From Deltaproteobacteria bacterium (GTDB lineage: Bacteria; Desulfobacterota; Desulfobaccia; Desulfobaccales; 0-14-0-80-60-11), in contig QZIZ01000107.1 in NCBI GenBank assembly GCA_003599195.1, forward strand, positions 1 through 50,925: a stretch of DNA of 50,925 bases. Reading direction: 5' to 3'. Each line of letters begins with the position of its first letter. The stretch's first letter is position 1. The notes below the pieces were generated by a model, which saw only the letters and a program-made list of their open reading frames with translations, had not been told where the DNA came from and did no database searches. This document shows, in pieces, positions 32,147 to 39,736 of this stretch. Position numbers and translations under genes: made by a program.

Positions 32147-34807
32147 CTAAAAAGTCAGGGGCTGCTCTTCCTTCTCCAGGGTGTCGAAGCGGGTGTACTT
32201 ATCCCTGAACGAGAGTCTCACCTTACCGGTGGGGCCGTTTCTCTGCTTGCCGATGATCACTTCCGCGATGCCTTTGTCCGGGGAGTCCTCCCGGTAGACC
32301 TCGTCCCGGTAAATGAAAAGGATGACGTCCGCGTCTTGCTCGATGGCTCCGGAATTATGACTGACGATGCCGTCCGCAAGCCAAGAAGCAGTTCCTGGGA
32401 CAGTCAGATCATAGACCTCCTCTTTACCTGCCGGCTCAATGGAAACAATGCTATCCCAAAACAAATCGTTGGAACATAAATTTTGCAAGAAAGGATCGTT
32501 CAATATTTTCGCATAATCCATTAAGACCTTACGAGAGGGGGCAAAGCGGAAATGAGAAATTCCACCATAACTTGTACCTCGCATTGCCGCCATTGCCCGT
32601 TGCGAGACGCCAGACTGCCGCATTAAGGCGCGAACATGATTAAAGCATTCCTTGGGTAGTGTATCTACATTAGTATTAGAGGTAATATTATCTAGGGCCT
32701 GAACGAGTTGGTCAGCCTGAGTTTTTCGCGGACCGATAACTTCAACACAAGAAAGGAACTGTTTCTGGTCTTTTACCCCTGTAATATTCACCATGAAAGT
32801 TGGGCGATATGAAGCTTTCTGTGCCACCGATATCCTCGCCACAATGCCGATGCGCAACAGTAATGCGCCTATATCATAAGCAAGCCCCTGGCTATTGGTG
32901 CTATAGCTGATTACGTTGCTTCCCTTGCTCCTCTCTTTTCGCGTATAGATGGTTCCGTCAGTTGCCCAAAGATGAGCTAGCAACAGGGAAATCTGCTGAT
33001 TTCTTAGGCGGAAAACCCTCTCAGGCAATCGTTTTTCAAAGGATCGCTGGCCAAAAATCCCTAATTCTTTAAGCCACTTTCCTACACCTTGAGGATGCCA
33101 ACGATTTCCGTTACCGCTGATTAATAATTGGTGCCAATTTCTTCGACCACGATAACGAGTTACGGTTGCTCCGAATTCCTTAATGGCGGCAAGGGTCACG
33201 ATTTGGCTATTTTCTTCAGAGGATGTGGCATAGCGTAGCGGTTGTCCCTTGAGATAACTGCCGTCGCCGATCAGTTGGCCCAACAAAGCGACCTGTTGAT
33301 CCGGCCAAGCCTCAGGATTTTTAGGCTCCGGCAGGAATCTCGATGAGGCAATTCTATCACCCGGTTTAAAATCCTTTACCCTTTGCCAGCCTCCCGATCC
33401 CATAAATCGGTGATTGCTTGTCGCCTTAATGACTCGCCCGCTTGATAGCTTAACGGCATAAACTTCTTTTCGCCCTGCGGCCCAAACCATTTCGCATGGA
33501 GCCTCGGATAGCTGTCCCTCCGGGGTTGTGGTAATGACATGCGGCGTCTCCCCAACCAAATTTTGAATCGGGACCCGCCGGCCGTCGCTCAAGACTACCG
33601 GAGTCTCTCCTACTACGCACTCCCGTAAGTCCGCCAATTGCGGCCGTTTGTTGGGCCGCTCCTCCACCCGCCGGTTGAGCTGGGACAGAGAGATCACCGG
33701 GACCTGGAGTTCCTTTGCCAGGGCCTTGAGAGACCGGGAAATCTCCGAAATTTCCTGCTCCCGGCTGGGCGCGTCCCCCCGGCCCCGCATGAGCTGCAAG
33801 TAGTCGATGACCACCAGCCCCAGCTTGTTCTCGGCCTTGAGGCGGCGGCACTTGGCCCGGATTTCCAGGACCGAGGCCGCGGGGGTGTCGTCGATGTAAA
33901 TGGGGCAATCGATCAAAAAACCCGCGGCTTCCTGGAGGTGCGCCCATTCCTGGTGGGTCAAAAACGCGGCCCGGCGGATCTGGGAGGCATCCACTTCGCC
34001 GATGCTGCTCAGGAACCGGCGCACCAACTGCTCTTTGGACATTTCCAGGGAGAAGAAGGCTACCGGAGTCCGGGGCTTATACGCGGCGTTGAAGGCGATG
34101 TTCAGGGCCAGCGCGGTCTTCCCCATGCTGGGCCGGGCCGCGAGGATGATCAAGTCGCTGGGCTGGAAGCCCGCGGTAAAATTGTCCAGGTCCACAAAGC
34201 CGCTGGGGACGCCGGTGATGGCGCTGTCCTTCCGGCCCCAGATGGCCTCCAGGGTGGCGATCTCCTTGTTCACCAGCCCTTCGATGGGCTGAAAACCCTG
34301 GCGGATTTTGGCCTCCGCCACCTCGAAGATCCGGTGTTCGGCCCAATCCAAAAATTCCGCCACGTCCTCCACCGGGGCCAGGCAGCCTCCGGCAATCTCC
34401 TGAGTGCAGGCCAGGAGGCGGCGGAGCACGGCTTTATCATGCACCACCCGGGCATAATTATCGGCGTTGGCGGCCGCACCCACGTGATCGCTCAAACCCA
34501 TCAAAAAGACCGGCCCCCCCACCTCCTCCAACTGGCCCCGCTCCTTCAGGAGGTTGTTCAGAAGGGGCAGATCCATGGGCTCATGGCGGTTGTAGAGGTC
34601 CAGCATGGCCTGGTAGATCTTGCGGTGGGCCTCCCGGTAAAAATCCAGGGGAGTGAGGATGTCGGCCACCAGGTCCATGACCTGGGGCCGGATCAGGATG
34701 GAGCCCAGGACCGACTGTTCCGTCTCCAGGCTGGCAGGAGGTGTGGCCCCTTGGGGGGCCACGGCCTCTGCCGGGGCTGCGGCCATGCGCCGGGTGCTTC
34801 TCTGCAT
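32147..34807 (-). CDS. dnaB: Replicative DNA helicase DnaB with an intein
   Basis: 886-residue precursor of the replicative helicase. I chose ATG 34807, with GGAG 7 nt upstream, over an in-frame TTG at 34819. N-extein: the DnaB N-terminal domain (SLETEQSVLGSIL..) and RecA-like motor with Walker A ARPSMGKT (about residues 224-231) and the VIDYLQLM Walker B. After DLRE the protein is interrupted by a 422-residue intein; the C-extein resumes at SGAIEQDADVILFIYRDE and ends after 68 residues. Removal would give a normal 464-residue DnaB. It follows rplI after a gap of about 500 bp, in the common rpsF-rpsR-rplI-dnaB order. Confidence 0.95.
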   Translation of the reverse strand: MQRSTRRMAAAPAEAVAPQGATPPASLETEQSVLGSILIRPQVMDLVADILTPLDFYREAHRKIYQAMLDLYNRHEPMDLPLLNNLLKERGQLEEVGGPVFLMGLSDHVGAAANADNYARVVHDKAVLRRLLACTQEIAGGCLAPVEDVAEFLDWAEHRIFEVAEAKIRQGFQPIEGLVNKEIATLEAIWGRKDSAITGVPSGFVDLDNFTAGFQPSDLIILAARPSMGKTALALNIAFNAAYKPRTPVAFFSLEMSKEQLVRRFLSSIGEVDASQIRRAAFLTHQEWAHLQEAAGFLIDCPIYIDDTPAASVLEIRAKCRRLKAENKLGLVVIDYLQLMRGRGDAPSREQEISEISRSLKALAKELQVPVISLSQLNRRVEERPNKRPQLADLRECVVGETPVVLSDGRRVPIQNLVGETPHVITTTPEGQLSEAPCEMVWAAGRKEVYAVKLSSGRVIKATSNHRFMGSGGWQRVKDFKPGDRIASSRFLPEPKNPEAWPDQQVALLGQLIGDGSYLKGQPLRYATSSEENSQIVTLAAIKEFGATVTRYRGRRNWHQLLISGNGNRWHPQGVGKWLKELGIFGQRSFEKRLPERVFRLRNQQISLLLAHLWATDGTIYTRKERSKGSNVISYSTNSQGLAYDIGALLLRIGIVARISVAQKASYRPTFMVNITGVKDQKQFLSCVEVIGPRKTQADQLVQALDNITSNTNVDTLPKECFNHVRALMRQSGVSQRAMAAMRGTSYGGISHFRFAPSRKVLMDYAKILNDPFLQNLCSNDLFWDSIVSIEPAGKEEVYDLTVPGTASWLADGIVSHNSGAIEQDADVILFIYRDEVYREDSPDKGIAEVIIGKQRNGPTGKVRLSFRDKYTRFDTLEKEEQPLTF
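32354..33619 (-). mobile_element. Intein with LAGLIDADG homing endonuclease, inserted in dnaB
   Basis: 422 residues from Cys1 (CVVGETPVVLSDGRRVPIQN) to the C-terminal GIVSHN, with Ser as the +1 residue. Splicing blocks: A at 1-14, B with TSNH at 67-70 (ATSNHRFMGSGGW), F/G near the end (GKEEVYDLTVP, SWLADGIVSHN). The central region has two LAGLIDADG-like helices, LLGQLIGDGS (112-121) and LLLAHLWATDGTIY (212-225), each with an acidic residue, so the endonuclease could be active. The insertion splits E and S of the conserved DLRESG-x-IEQDAD loop next to the ATPase site. Base composition is clearly more AT-rich than in the exteins, consistent with horizontal arrival. Confidence 0.95.
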
Positions 34808-35324
34808 AATGCTCTCCAAGGATTAGGACTGCCTTATTATCTTATAAGTATCTATAATTAATAATAAATTATATCTGACGAGGCCGCGGCGCTACGTTTG
34901 GCCGTTAATAGGTTTCGGTAAGAAACATATCGAAGGCTGTCAGGATTGCAACCCGGGTATAGGCGAATCTGGGAGAGGGGGATAAAAGTAAGGCGGCAAC
35001 ATAGAGGTCAAAATTCATCTGAGATGTATTTTAACGGACGCTATCTTTTAATTTTATGGATTAACAATTTTTTCCTCTCTCGCCCGAAAATATCTACATA
35101 TAGTATTTCAAATAATAGATAATACTATATAAGAAAATTGCCCAAGCCAAGCTTGGGCAACACGGGTATCCAATAATGATCTGCTGGGTAAATAGACTCG
35201 CAAAGCGTAGCTTTGCGGGAAGTGGGTTCCCAAGCGCAGCTTGGGAACCAGCATAGCAAAACAAGGGGTCAGTGATTTTTTTCTCTGACCACTGGCCCCT
35301 GACCCCTGGCCCCTAATCCCTGCC
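34808..35324. other. About 515-bp intergenic region between rplI and dnaB
   Basis: I see no gene. The part next to dnaB is AT-rich (promoter-like on the - strand, with a tatagtatt..aatactata inverted repeat near 35099-35130). The part next to rplI holds three small palindromes in a row: 35138-35160 (ttgcccaag..cttgggcaa), 35199-35217 (cgcaaagcgtagctttgcg) and 35225-35249 (ggttcccaagc-gca-gcttgggaacc). A word repeat of gacccctggcccct type follows (35285-35322). Confidence 0.65.
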
Positions 35325-35774
35325 CTAGGCCCCCTCGGGGACCACTTCCACGGTGATCTGGGCCTTGACTTCCGGAGCCAGGCGCACGGGAATTTCGTAG
35401 ATGCCCAGCTTTTTGATGGGCTCCGCCAGTTCCAGTTGCTTTTTATCCACTTCGAAACCCTTGACCTCCAGGGCCTCGGCAATCATGGCCGCGGTGACCG
35501 AACCGTAGAGACGCTCCGCTTCCGCCACCCGCTGGGAAATGATGACGCTCATCCCTTCCAGGCTGGCGGCCAAGGCCTGGGCCTCTTCCAAAGCCTGACC
35601 AAGGGCCTGGATGCGTTTGGACTTGGTCTGTTCCATCATGGCCAGGTTTCCGGGGGTGGCTTCCAGGGCCTTCCCCTGGGGGATCAGAAAATTCCGGGCG
35701 TACCCCTTAGCCACTTCCACCACTTCGCCCACCCCGCCCAGGGCCGCAATCTTCTCCGTTAAGATAACCTTCAC
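35325..35774 (-). CDS. rplI: 50S ribosomal protein L9
   Basis: 149-residue large-subunit protein that stabilises the L1 stalk region. The N-terminal domain is unmistakable: KVILTEKIAALGGVGEVVEV, then AKGYARNFLIPQGKALEATP. The long connecting helix and C-terminal domain (VIISQRVAEAERLYGSVTAA, IRLAP-like IPVRLAPEVKAQITVEVVPE) are complete. The start is GTG 35774, correctly spaced after GAGGAGG. It follows the DUF2232 gene by 13 nt. Confidence 0.96.
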   Translation of the reverse strand: MKVILTEKIAALGGVGEVVEVAKGYARNFLIPQGKALEATPGNLAMMEQTKSKRIQALGQALEEAQALAASLEGMSVIISQRVAEAERLYGSVTAAMIAEALEVKGFEVDKKQLELAEPIKKLGIYEIPVRLAPEVKAQITVEVVPEGA

Positions 35775-35787
35775 AATGAAGTCCTCC

Positions 35788-36726
35788 TCAGGCGTCCTGA
35801 GGCTGATGAAGCCGCCGAAAATCGACCCAGAGATCCATCAAACCCAGGGTAATGACCAGTAAAGGCATAGGAATCCAAAACATCAAGGGATAGCCGATGC
35901 ACCGGAGGAACAGGGGCAGCCGGAAGCGTTGAAACCAGGCGGCGATCACCGCCGCGCCCTGGCAGAAATAAAGGAGGGCCAGGACAGCCAACAGATTCAT
36001 GCTCACCAGGCGCACCAGGGGCACCGGCACCAGCAACAGAAATCCCGCGGCCAGCACCGGAAAGATGAGCCATTCCGGCATTGACCAGTAATACAGGGGC
36101 GGCTCCGGCTTTTCCCATTTAAACAGGGCCATGAGCTGCCGAGCCAAAACGACGTTGATCCAGGCCACCATCCCGGTATTGATAATCACCAGGGCCGGCA
36201 GCAGGGAGCGGATCAAGGTCTTCATCTCCTCCAGGGAAACCCCCAGGACCTTCGCTCCCGGGGACGGCTCCCCGGCTCCGGCCAGGACCCGGGATAACGT
36301 CTCGGTTACTTCCCCGGTCTTTTGGGAGAAAAACTCCCCGGCTGTCATCCCCGCAAAGTAAGCCTGCCCCAATAAAAAGACCAGTCCGACTAGAATCAGG
36401 GCCGCCACGGTGCAGATAATGGACCGGTCGGCGCTCCAACCCCGGGATTCCAGGCTGCTCAGCAGCAGGCCCATGAGAAGAAGCTGCCCGAACTCCAGGT
36501 TTTCCGCGATTATCTCCGGGCCCGGCTTCCAGGCGTAGATCGCCAGGGAAACCGCCAGGGCCAGCAGAAGGGCCGCCAGGGAACCCAGACGGCGGCCCGC
36601 CAGGTATACCGGCAACGGTGTGAGGCTGACCGTAAACAGATATACCACGGGGTTCTGGCGCCCCCAGGCAAAAAACAGCAGCAAGGACCCTAGACAGAGG
36701 CCCCAGACGGCAAATTTGCGGCCCAC
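35788..36726 (-). CDS. DUF2232 (YybS-like) integral membrane protein
   Basis: 312-residue polytopic membrane protein. I chose GTG 36726, preceded by GGGGAGG; the longer open frame to 36945 runs back through rpsR and is a shadow there. About eight hydrophobic helices are visible, for example WGLCLGSLLLFFAW, LAALLLALAVSLAIYAW, SIICTVAALILVGLVFLLGQ and EWLIFPVLAAGFLLLVPVPL. Position between rpsR and rplI and the membrane pattern (NTGMVAWINVVLARQLM near the middle) fit the YybS/DUF2232 family found at this place in many Firmicutes and deltaproteobacteria. Function unknown. Confidence 0.75.
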   Translation of the reverse strand: MGRKFAVWGLCLGSLLLFFAWGRQNPVVYLFTVSLTPLPVYLAGRRLGSLAALLLALAVSLAIYAWKPGPEIIAENLEFGQLLLMGLLLSSLESRGWSADRSIICTVAALILVGLVFLLGQAYFAGMTAGEFFSQKTGEVTETLSRVLAGAGEPSPGAKVLGVSLEEMKTLIRSLLPALVIINTGMVAWINVVLARQLMALFKWEKPEPPLYYWSMPEWLIFPVLAAGFLLLVPVPLVRLVSMNLLAVLALLYFCQGAAVIAAWFQRFRLPLFLRCIGYPLMFWIPMPLLVITLGLMDLWVDFRRLHQPQDA

Positions 36727-36749
36727 TGCAAGCCTCCCCCAAGGCCGCC

Positions 36750-37007
36750 TCAGGGAGGCGGCATCTGGGGAATATAGGGCATCAACGCCAACAGCCGGGC
36801 CTGTTTGATAGCCCGGGTGACCCGGCGCTGGTGGCGGGCGCAGTTCCCGGAAATGCGCCGGGGGATGATCTTGCCCCGCTCCGTCACGAATTGTCTCAGG
36901 GTATTGGCGTCCTTGTAATCGATGGGCAGGTTCGAGTCCACGCAAAAGCGGCAGACCTTACGCCGGACATAAAATTGTTTCCGCTTGCGGCGAGGCATTA
37001 CCGGCAC
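36750..37007 (-). CDS. rpsR: 30S ribosomal protein S18
   Basis: 85 residues from GTG 37007, which is 7-8 nt after AAAGGAGGG; ATG 36998 (82 residues, [18 protein letters not shown]) is the alternative but lies about 16 nt from the ribosome binding site. Family hallmarks are [40 protein letters not shown] and [21 protein letters not shown] CxxC plus further Cys (..GNC) hints at the zinc-binding form of S18. It follows rpsF by 3 nt; S6 and S18 bind 16S rRNA as a heterodimer. Confidence 0.96.
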   Translation of the reverse strand: MPVMPRRKRKQFYVRRKVCRFCVDSNLPIDYKDANTLRQFVTERGKIIPRRISGNCARHQRRVTRAIKQARLLALMPYIPQMPPP

Positions 37008-37010
37008 GGG

Positions 37011-37487
37011 TTAGCCCTCCTTTGCTGGGATTGGGGTTTCTTCAGCGGGAGCCGCGGCTTCCGGAGGCGCGGCTGCAACCTCGGCAGGGGCTTCCGGGGC
37101 CGGGGCGGCTTCAGCCGCGGGCGCTGCGGCCTCAGCTTCAGATGCGGCCGCAGCTTGGGCCCTGGCGGCAATCTCCGCCTGCAGGGCCTCCAGGTTGATT
37201 TTATCGGCTTTGACTACGGTGTGGTAGCGGATGATGCGGTCGTCGATGCGGTAGTTGCGCTCCAGTTCCTTCACCGTGGCCGAAGTGCCGGCAAAATCGG
37301 CCAATACGTAATAGCCCCGGGTGGTGCCTTTAATCCGGTAGGCCAACTTGCGGCGGCCCCAATCATCTAAGCCCACCAAGGTCCCGCCCGCCGTGGAGAT
37401 AATCCGGGAAAACTTGTCGACGGCGGACTTCACTTCTTCATCCGGGAGGTCGCCGTGGACCACCCAAACGGACTCATAACGTCGCAT
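37011..37487 (-). CDS. rpsF: 30S ribosomal protein S6 with Ala/Pro/Glu-rich tail
   Basis: 158 residues. The first 100 are a standard S6: MRRYESVWVVHGDLPDEEVK, GTLVGLDDWGRRKLAYRIKG and GYYVLADFAGTSATVKELER, then the usual NYRIDDRIIRYHTVV. The last 50 residues are an unusual low-complexity extension dominated by Ala, Pro and Glu (AEAAAPAAEAAPAPEAPAEV), longer than the acidic tail of E. coli S6. First gene of the cluster, with GAGGAGG before ATG and a good promoter at 37560-37588. Confidence 0.96.
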   Translation of the reverse strand: MRRYESVWVVHGDLPDEEVKSAVDKFSRIISTAGGTLVGLDDWGRRKLAYRIKGTTRGYYVLADFAGTSATVKELERNYRIDDRIIRYHTVVKADKINLEALQAEIAARAQAAAASEAEAAAPAAEAAPAPEAPAEVAAAPPEAAAPAEETPIPAKEG

Positions 37488-37512
37488 ACTTCCTCCTCAC
37501 GGTCTGATGGCC

Positions 37513-37531
37513 CCGGGTCAGGTCCACCCGG
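37513..37531 (-). promoter_or_regulatory. Leader hairpin before rpsF, possible S6:S18 autoregulatory site
   Basis: The inverted repeat ccgggt / acccgg in the leader of the rpsF transcript forms a short hairpin between promoter and ribosome binding site. Many bacteria have an rpsF leader structure bound by S6:S18. I could not confirm the specific CCG bulge of that motif, so this is a guess from position. Confidence 0.3.
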
Positions 37532-37559
37532 AGCAAGGAGAATTGTGAATAACCGTTAT

Positions 37560-37588
37560 TATTTATCAGAACCGCATATTGCTGTCAA
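37560..37588 (-). promoter_or_regulatory. Sigma-70-type promoter of the rpsF-rpsR-rplI cluster
   Basis: On the - strand: TTGACA (37588-37583), a 17-nt spacer, then TAAATA (37565-37560), about 70 bp before the rpsF start. A full-consensus -35 is rare in this window. Confidence 0.65.
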
Positions 37589-37616
37589 TACCGAATCCAG
37601 TTGATAGAGCTTACGA

Positions 37617-37652
37617 CAAAGGGGTGGCGGCCGGGGGGCTGCCACCCCTTTG
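37617..37652. terminator. Hairpin terminator after the glycine-zipper lipoprotein gene
   Basis: The 12-bp perfect stem caaaggggtggc / gccacccctttg has a 12-nt G/C-rich loop. It lies 32 bp after the lipoprotein stop on the - strand and just upstream of the rpsF promoter. The T-run is short. Confidence 0.6.
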
Positions 37653-37683
37653 ATTGGTGCGGATGAAAGGTTGCGGGAAGAGG

Positions 37684-38322
37684 TTAATAAACGGTGAAGT
37701 AAGCCACCTTCTCGGCGCTGCCGTATTGGTTGTTCACCCGGCTGACGACCGTGTAGGTCCCGGGGGCGGCGTTGTTGGGCAGGCCGTAATTCACCTGGTC
37801 CGTGTAGGTGCCGTTGGTGTTGGTCACCTGGGTTTGGTAGGGCTGCCCCAGCATAGTGTTGCCGACGCGGATTTCCCGGTAGAGGGTGCTGTTCACCGGT
37901 GCGTTGTTGGGTGTGAGGATGGTGTAATCCATGGCCAGGCTGACCTGCCCGCCCGGCTGCACCTGGGAAGGAGTCACGTACACCCGGTTGACGTCCACCA
38001 GGGCGCCTTGGGCCGGCCTGTAGTTATAGCTCTGTTGGGCGGCCTGGGCATCCCGAATCTGGCTGTTGCGATGCTTGGCATAGAGAAAACCTCCCACCCC
38101 GCCGACGATGGCGCCGGTGGCCGCGCCCACCCAGGCGCCGGTTGCCGGGGAGCCGGTGGCCGCGCCGATGATGGCCCCCAAGGCCGCGCCGCCGGCCGCG
38201 CCGCCCAAAGCTCCGGCGCCGGCTGACCGGCCCGGGTCATAGTAGCCGCTTTCAGTCTGGCAACCGGCCAGGGTGGCTGCGAAAATCAAGACCATGGCGA
38301 TAGCTAATAATTTCCGGCCCAT
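37684..38322 (-). CDS. Lipoprotein with glycine-zipper domain
   Basis: 212-residue envelope lipoprotein. A lipobox is visible in the signal peptide (IFAATLAGC, Cys20), which predicts lipid attachment. Residues about 33-85 form a glycine zipper with Gly/Ala every fourth position (GALGGAAGGAALGAIIGAAT, GAWVGAATGAIVGGVGGFLY), as in 17-kDa surface antigen/OmpA-associated proteins. The C-terminal half (VDVNRVYVTPSQVQPGGQVS to the end) looks like an all-beta Ig-like domain. Function unknown. It is a single gene between nusB and the ribosomal cluster. Confidence 0.8.
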   Translation of the reverse strand: MGRKLLAIAMVLIFAATLAGCQTESGYYDPGRSAGAGALGGAAGGAALGAIIGAATGSPATGAWVGAATGAIVGGVGGFLYAKHRNSQIRDAQAAQQSYNYRPAQGALVDVNRVYVTPSQVQPGGQVSLAMDYTILTPNNAPVNSTLYREIRVGNTMLGQPYQTQVTNTNGTYTDQVNYGLPNNAAPGTYTVVSRVNNQYGSAEKVAYFTVY

Positions 38323-38456
38323 TTCTTTTCTCCTCTCTCAGGCAGCATTATCCTTGGGTTTGGTTGGCCTAAAAATCAGGCATCATAGTCCGGCACATCT
38401 ACCATTTTTCTATAATAAGTCTTTTTCCGGCAGATGCAATCCCCAAAGGCCGCGCT

Positions 38457-38876
38457 TTAAACCTCCCGGCCCGCGGCCTGGCGGATGCGGTCCAGGATGC
38501 CGTTGATAAAGGCCCCGGAGTCTTCGGAGCAGTAAACTTTGGCCAGCTCCACGGCTTCGTTGATAACCACCTTGGGGGGTATCCGGGGCTCATAGAGAAG
38601 CTCATAGGCCGCCAGCCGCAGCAGGTTGCGGTCCACCGCGGCCATGCGCTCCACCCGCCAGTGCTCCGAGTAGCGGGCGATCATCGCGTCCAGTTCCTCC
38701 AGGTGGACCGCCACTCCTTCCACCAGTTGCCGCAGGTAGGCGGGGGGATTGCTCTCCTTCTGAAAATGCCGCCAGAACCGGTTTAACTCGAAAGCGCGGC
38801 GCTCCCCGGCAAACTCGGCCTGATAAAGAAATTGCAGGGCCAGTTCCCGGCAGCGGCTACGGGAGATAGCGGCCAC
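38457..38876 (-). CDS. nusB: Transcription antitermination factor NusB
   Basis: 139-residue all-helical RNA-binding protein that acts with NusE (S10) in rRNA antitermination. Start is GTG 38876. Signature regions are SRSRCRELALQFLYQAEF at the N-terminus and RMAAVDRNLLRLAAYELLYE with IPPKVVINEAVELAKVYCSE and SGAFINGILDRI near the C-terminus. It follows ribH by 88 nt, the widespread ribH-nusB order. Confidence 0.95.
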   Translation of the reverse strand: MAAISRSRCRELALQFLYQAEFAGERRAFELNRFWRHFQKESNPPAYLRQLVEGVAVHLEELDAMIARYSEHWRVERMAAVDRNLLRLAAYELLYEPRIPPKVVINEAVELAKVYCSEDSGAFINGILDRIRQAAGREV

Positions 38877-38964
38877 GCTTAATACCGTTTTTCGTTTTGC
38901 GTTTTGTGTTGTTTGTTAAAAACATCATAACTTCAATAAATTATGGGTAAAGGCCGCAGGCCCG

Positions 38965-39432
38965 TCAATCCGCCAATTCTTTCAGCAGGTTAACCATCTC
39001 GATGGCGGCTTCGGCCGCGGCAAAGCCCTTGTTCCCGGCCTTGCTCCCGGCCCGTTCAATGGCCTGCTCTATGGAATCGGTGGTGAGGATGCCGAAGGCG
39101 ATGGGGACGCCGCTCTCCAGAGAGACCTGGGCCACGCCTTTGCTCACCTCCGCGGCCACGTAGTCGAAATGCGGGGTGGAGCCCCGGATGACCGCGCCCA
39201 GGCAGACCACCGCGTCATGTTTCCCAGCCTGGGCGAGACGCTTGGCCACCAGGGGGATCTCCCAGGCCCCGGGCACCCGGACCAGGGTCAGGGACTCCTC
39301 GGCTGCGCCCTTGCGGCGGAGGCAATCCAGGGCGCCCTCCAGGAGCCGTTCGGTAATGAAGGAATTGAATCGACTTACCACGATGGCGAACTTCAGGCCT
39401 TCGCCAATGAGCTTGCCTTCTACGGTGCGCAT
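38965..39432 (-). CDS. ribH: 6,7-dimethyl-8-ribityllumazine synthase
   Basis: 155-residue enzyme for the penultimate step of riboflavin synthesis, forming icosahedral or pentameric shells. Motifs are [60 protein letters not shown] (catalytic His region) and [20 protein letters not shown] with [19 protein letters not shown]. Complete and normal length. Start ATG 39432 with GGGGAGA upstream. Confidence 0.97.
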   Translation of the reverse strand: MRTVEGKLIGEGLKFAIVVSRFNSFITERLLEGALDCLRRKGAAEESLTLVRVPGAWEIPLVAKRLAQAGKHDAVVCLGAVIRGSTPHFDYVAAEVSKGVAQVSLESGVPIAFGILTTDSIEQAIERAGSKAGNKGFAAAEAAIEMVNLLKELAD

Positions 39433-39489
39433 TATCTCCCCCCTCTTGTGGGCGACTTACATGATTAATAGCAGGCTGCTTTAACTTAT

Positions 39490-39736
39490 ACGATTTGGGG
39501 GAAAAGGGAAAAGGAGAAAACTATTGGGTACCCTTTGAGCCTTTTGCAAAATTCTTCATTTACTAGGATTGCGTTTCTGAGGGAGCGAAGCGACCGAAGA
39601 ATCCCCTCCCCCTTGAGGGGGGAGGGGGGACTTTACCTGACTTTTGCAGACGCCTAAATTCATTCAAAATGAATTTTGCAAAAGGCTCCTTTGAAAACGT
39701 CTTTTCCTTTTCCCCTCTTCCCCTTTTTCCCTTTGG
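39490..39736. repeat. Three-layer nested palindrome filling the ribBA-ribH gap
   Basis: Outer layer: the purine arm ggggaaaagggaaaaggaga (39497-39517) pairs with a pyrimidine arm (cttttccttttcccctcttc, from 39701). Middle layer: gagccttttgcaaaattc (39537-39554) is an exact inverted repeat of gaattttgcaaaaggctc (39671-39688). Inner layer: cccctcccccttgagggggg and following G-run (39603-39630), beside a gagggagcgaagcgaccgaa unit. It occupies nearly all of the 303-bp gap between ribH and ribBA. No gene is seen. Confidence 0.8.

Noticed and set aside
33638..34861. 407-residue open frame opposite dnaB
   Set aside because: Shadow of the DnaB N-extein; no family features.
37488..37683. tRNA or other stable RNA in the short gaps of the ribosomal cluster
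   Set aside because: No T-arm consensus or cloverleaf could be drawn here or in other gaps of the window.
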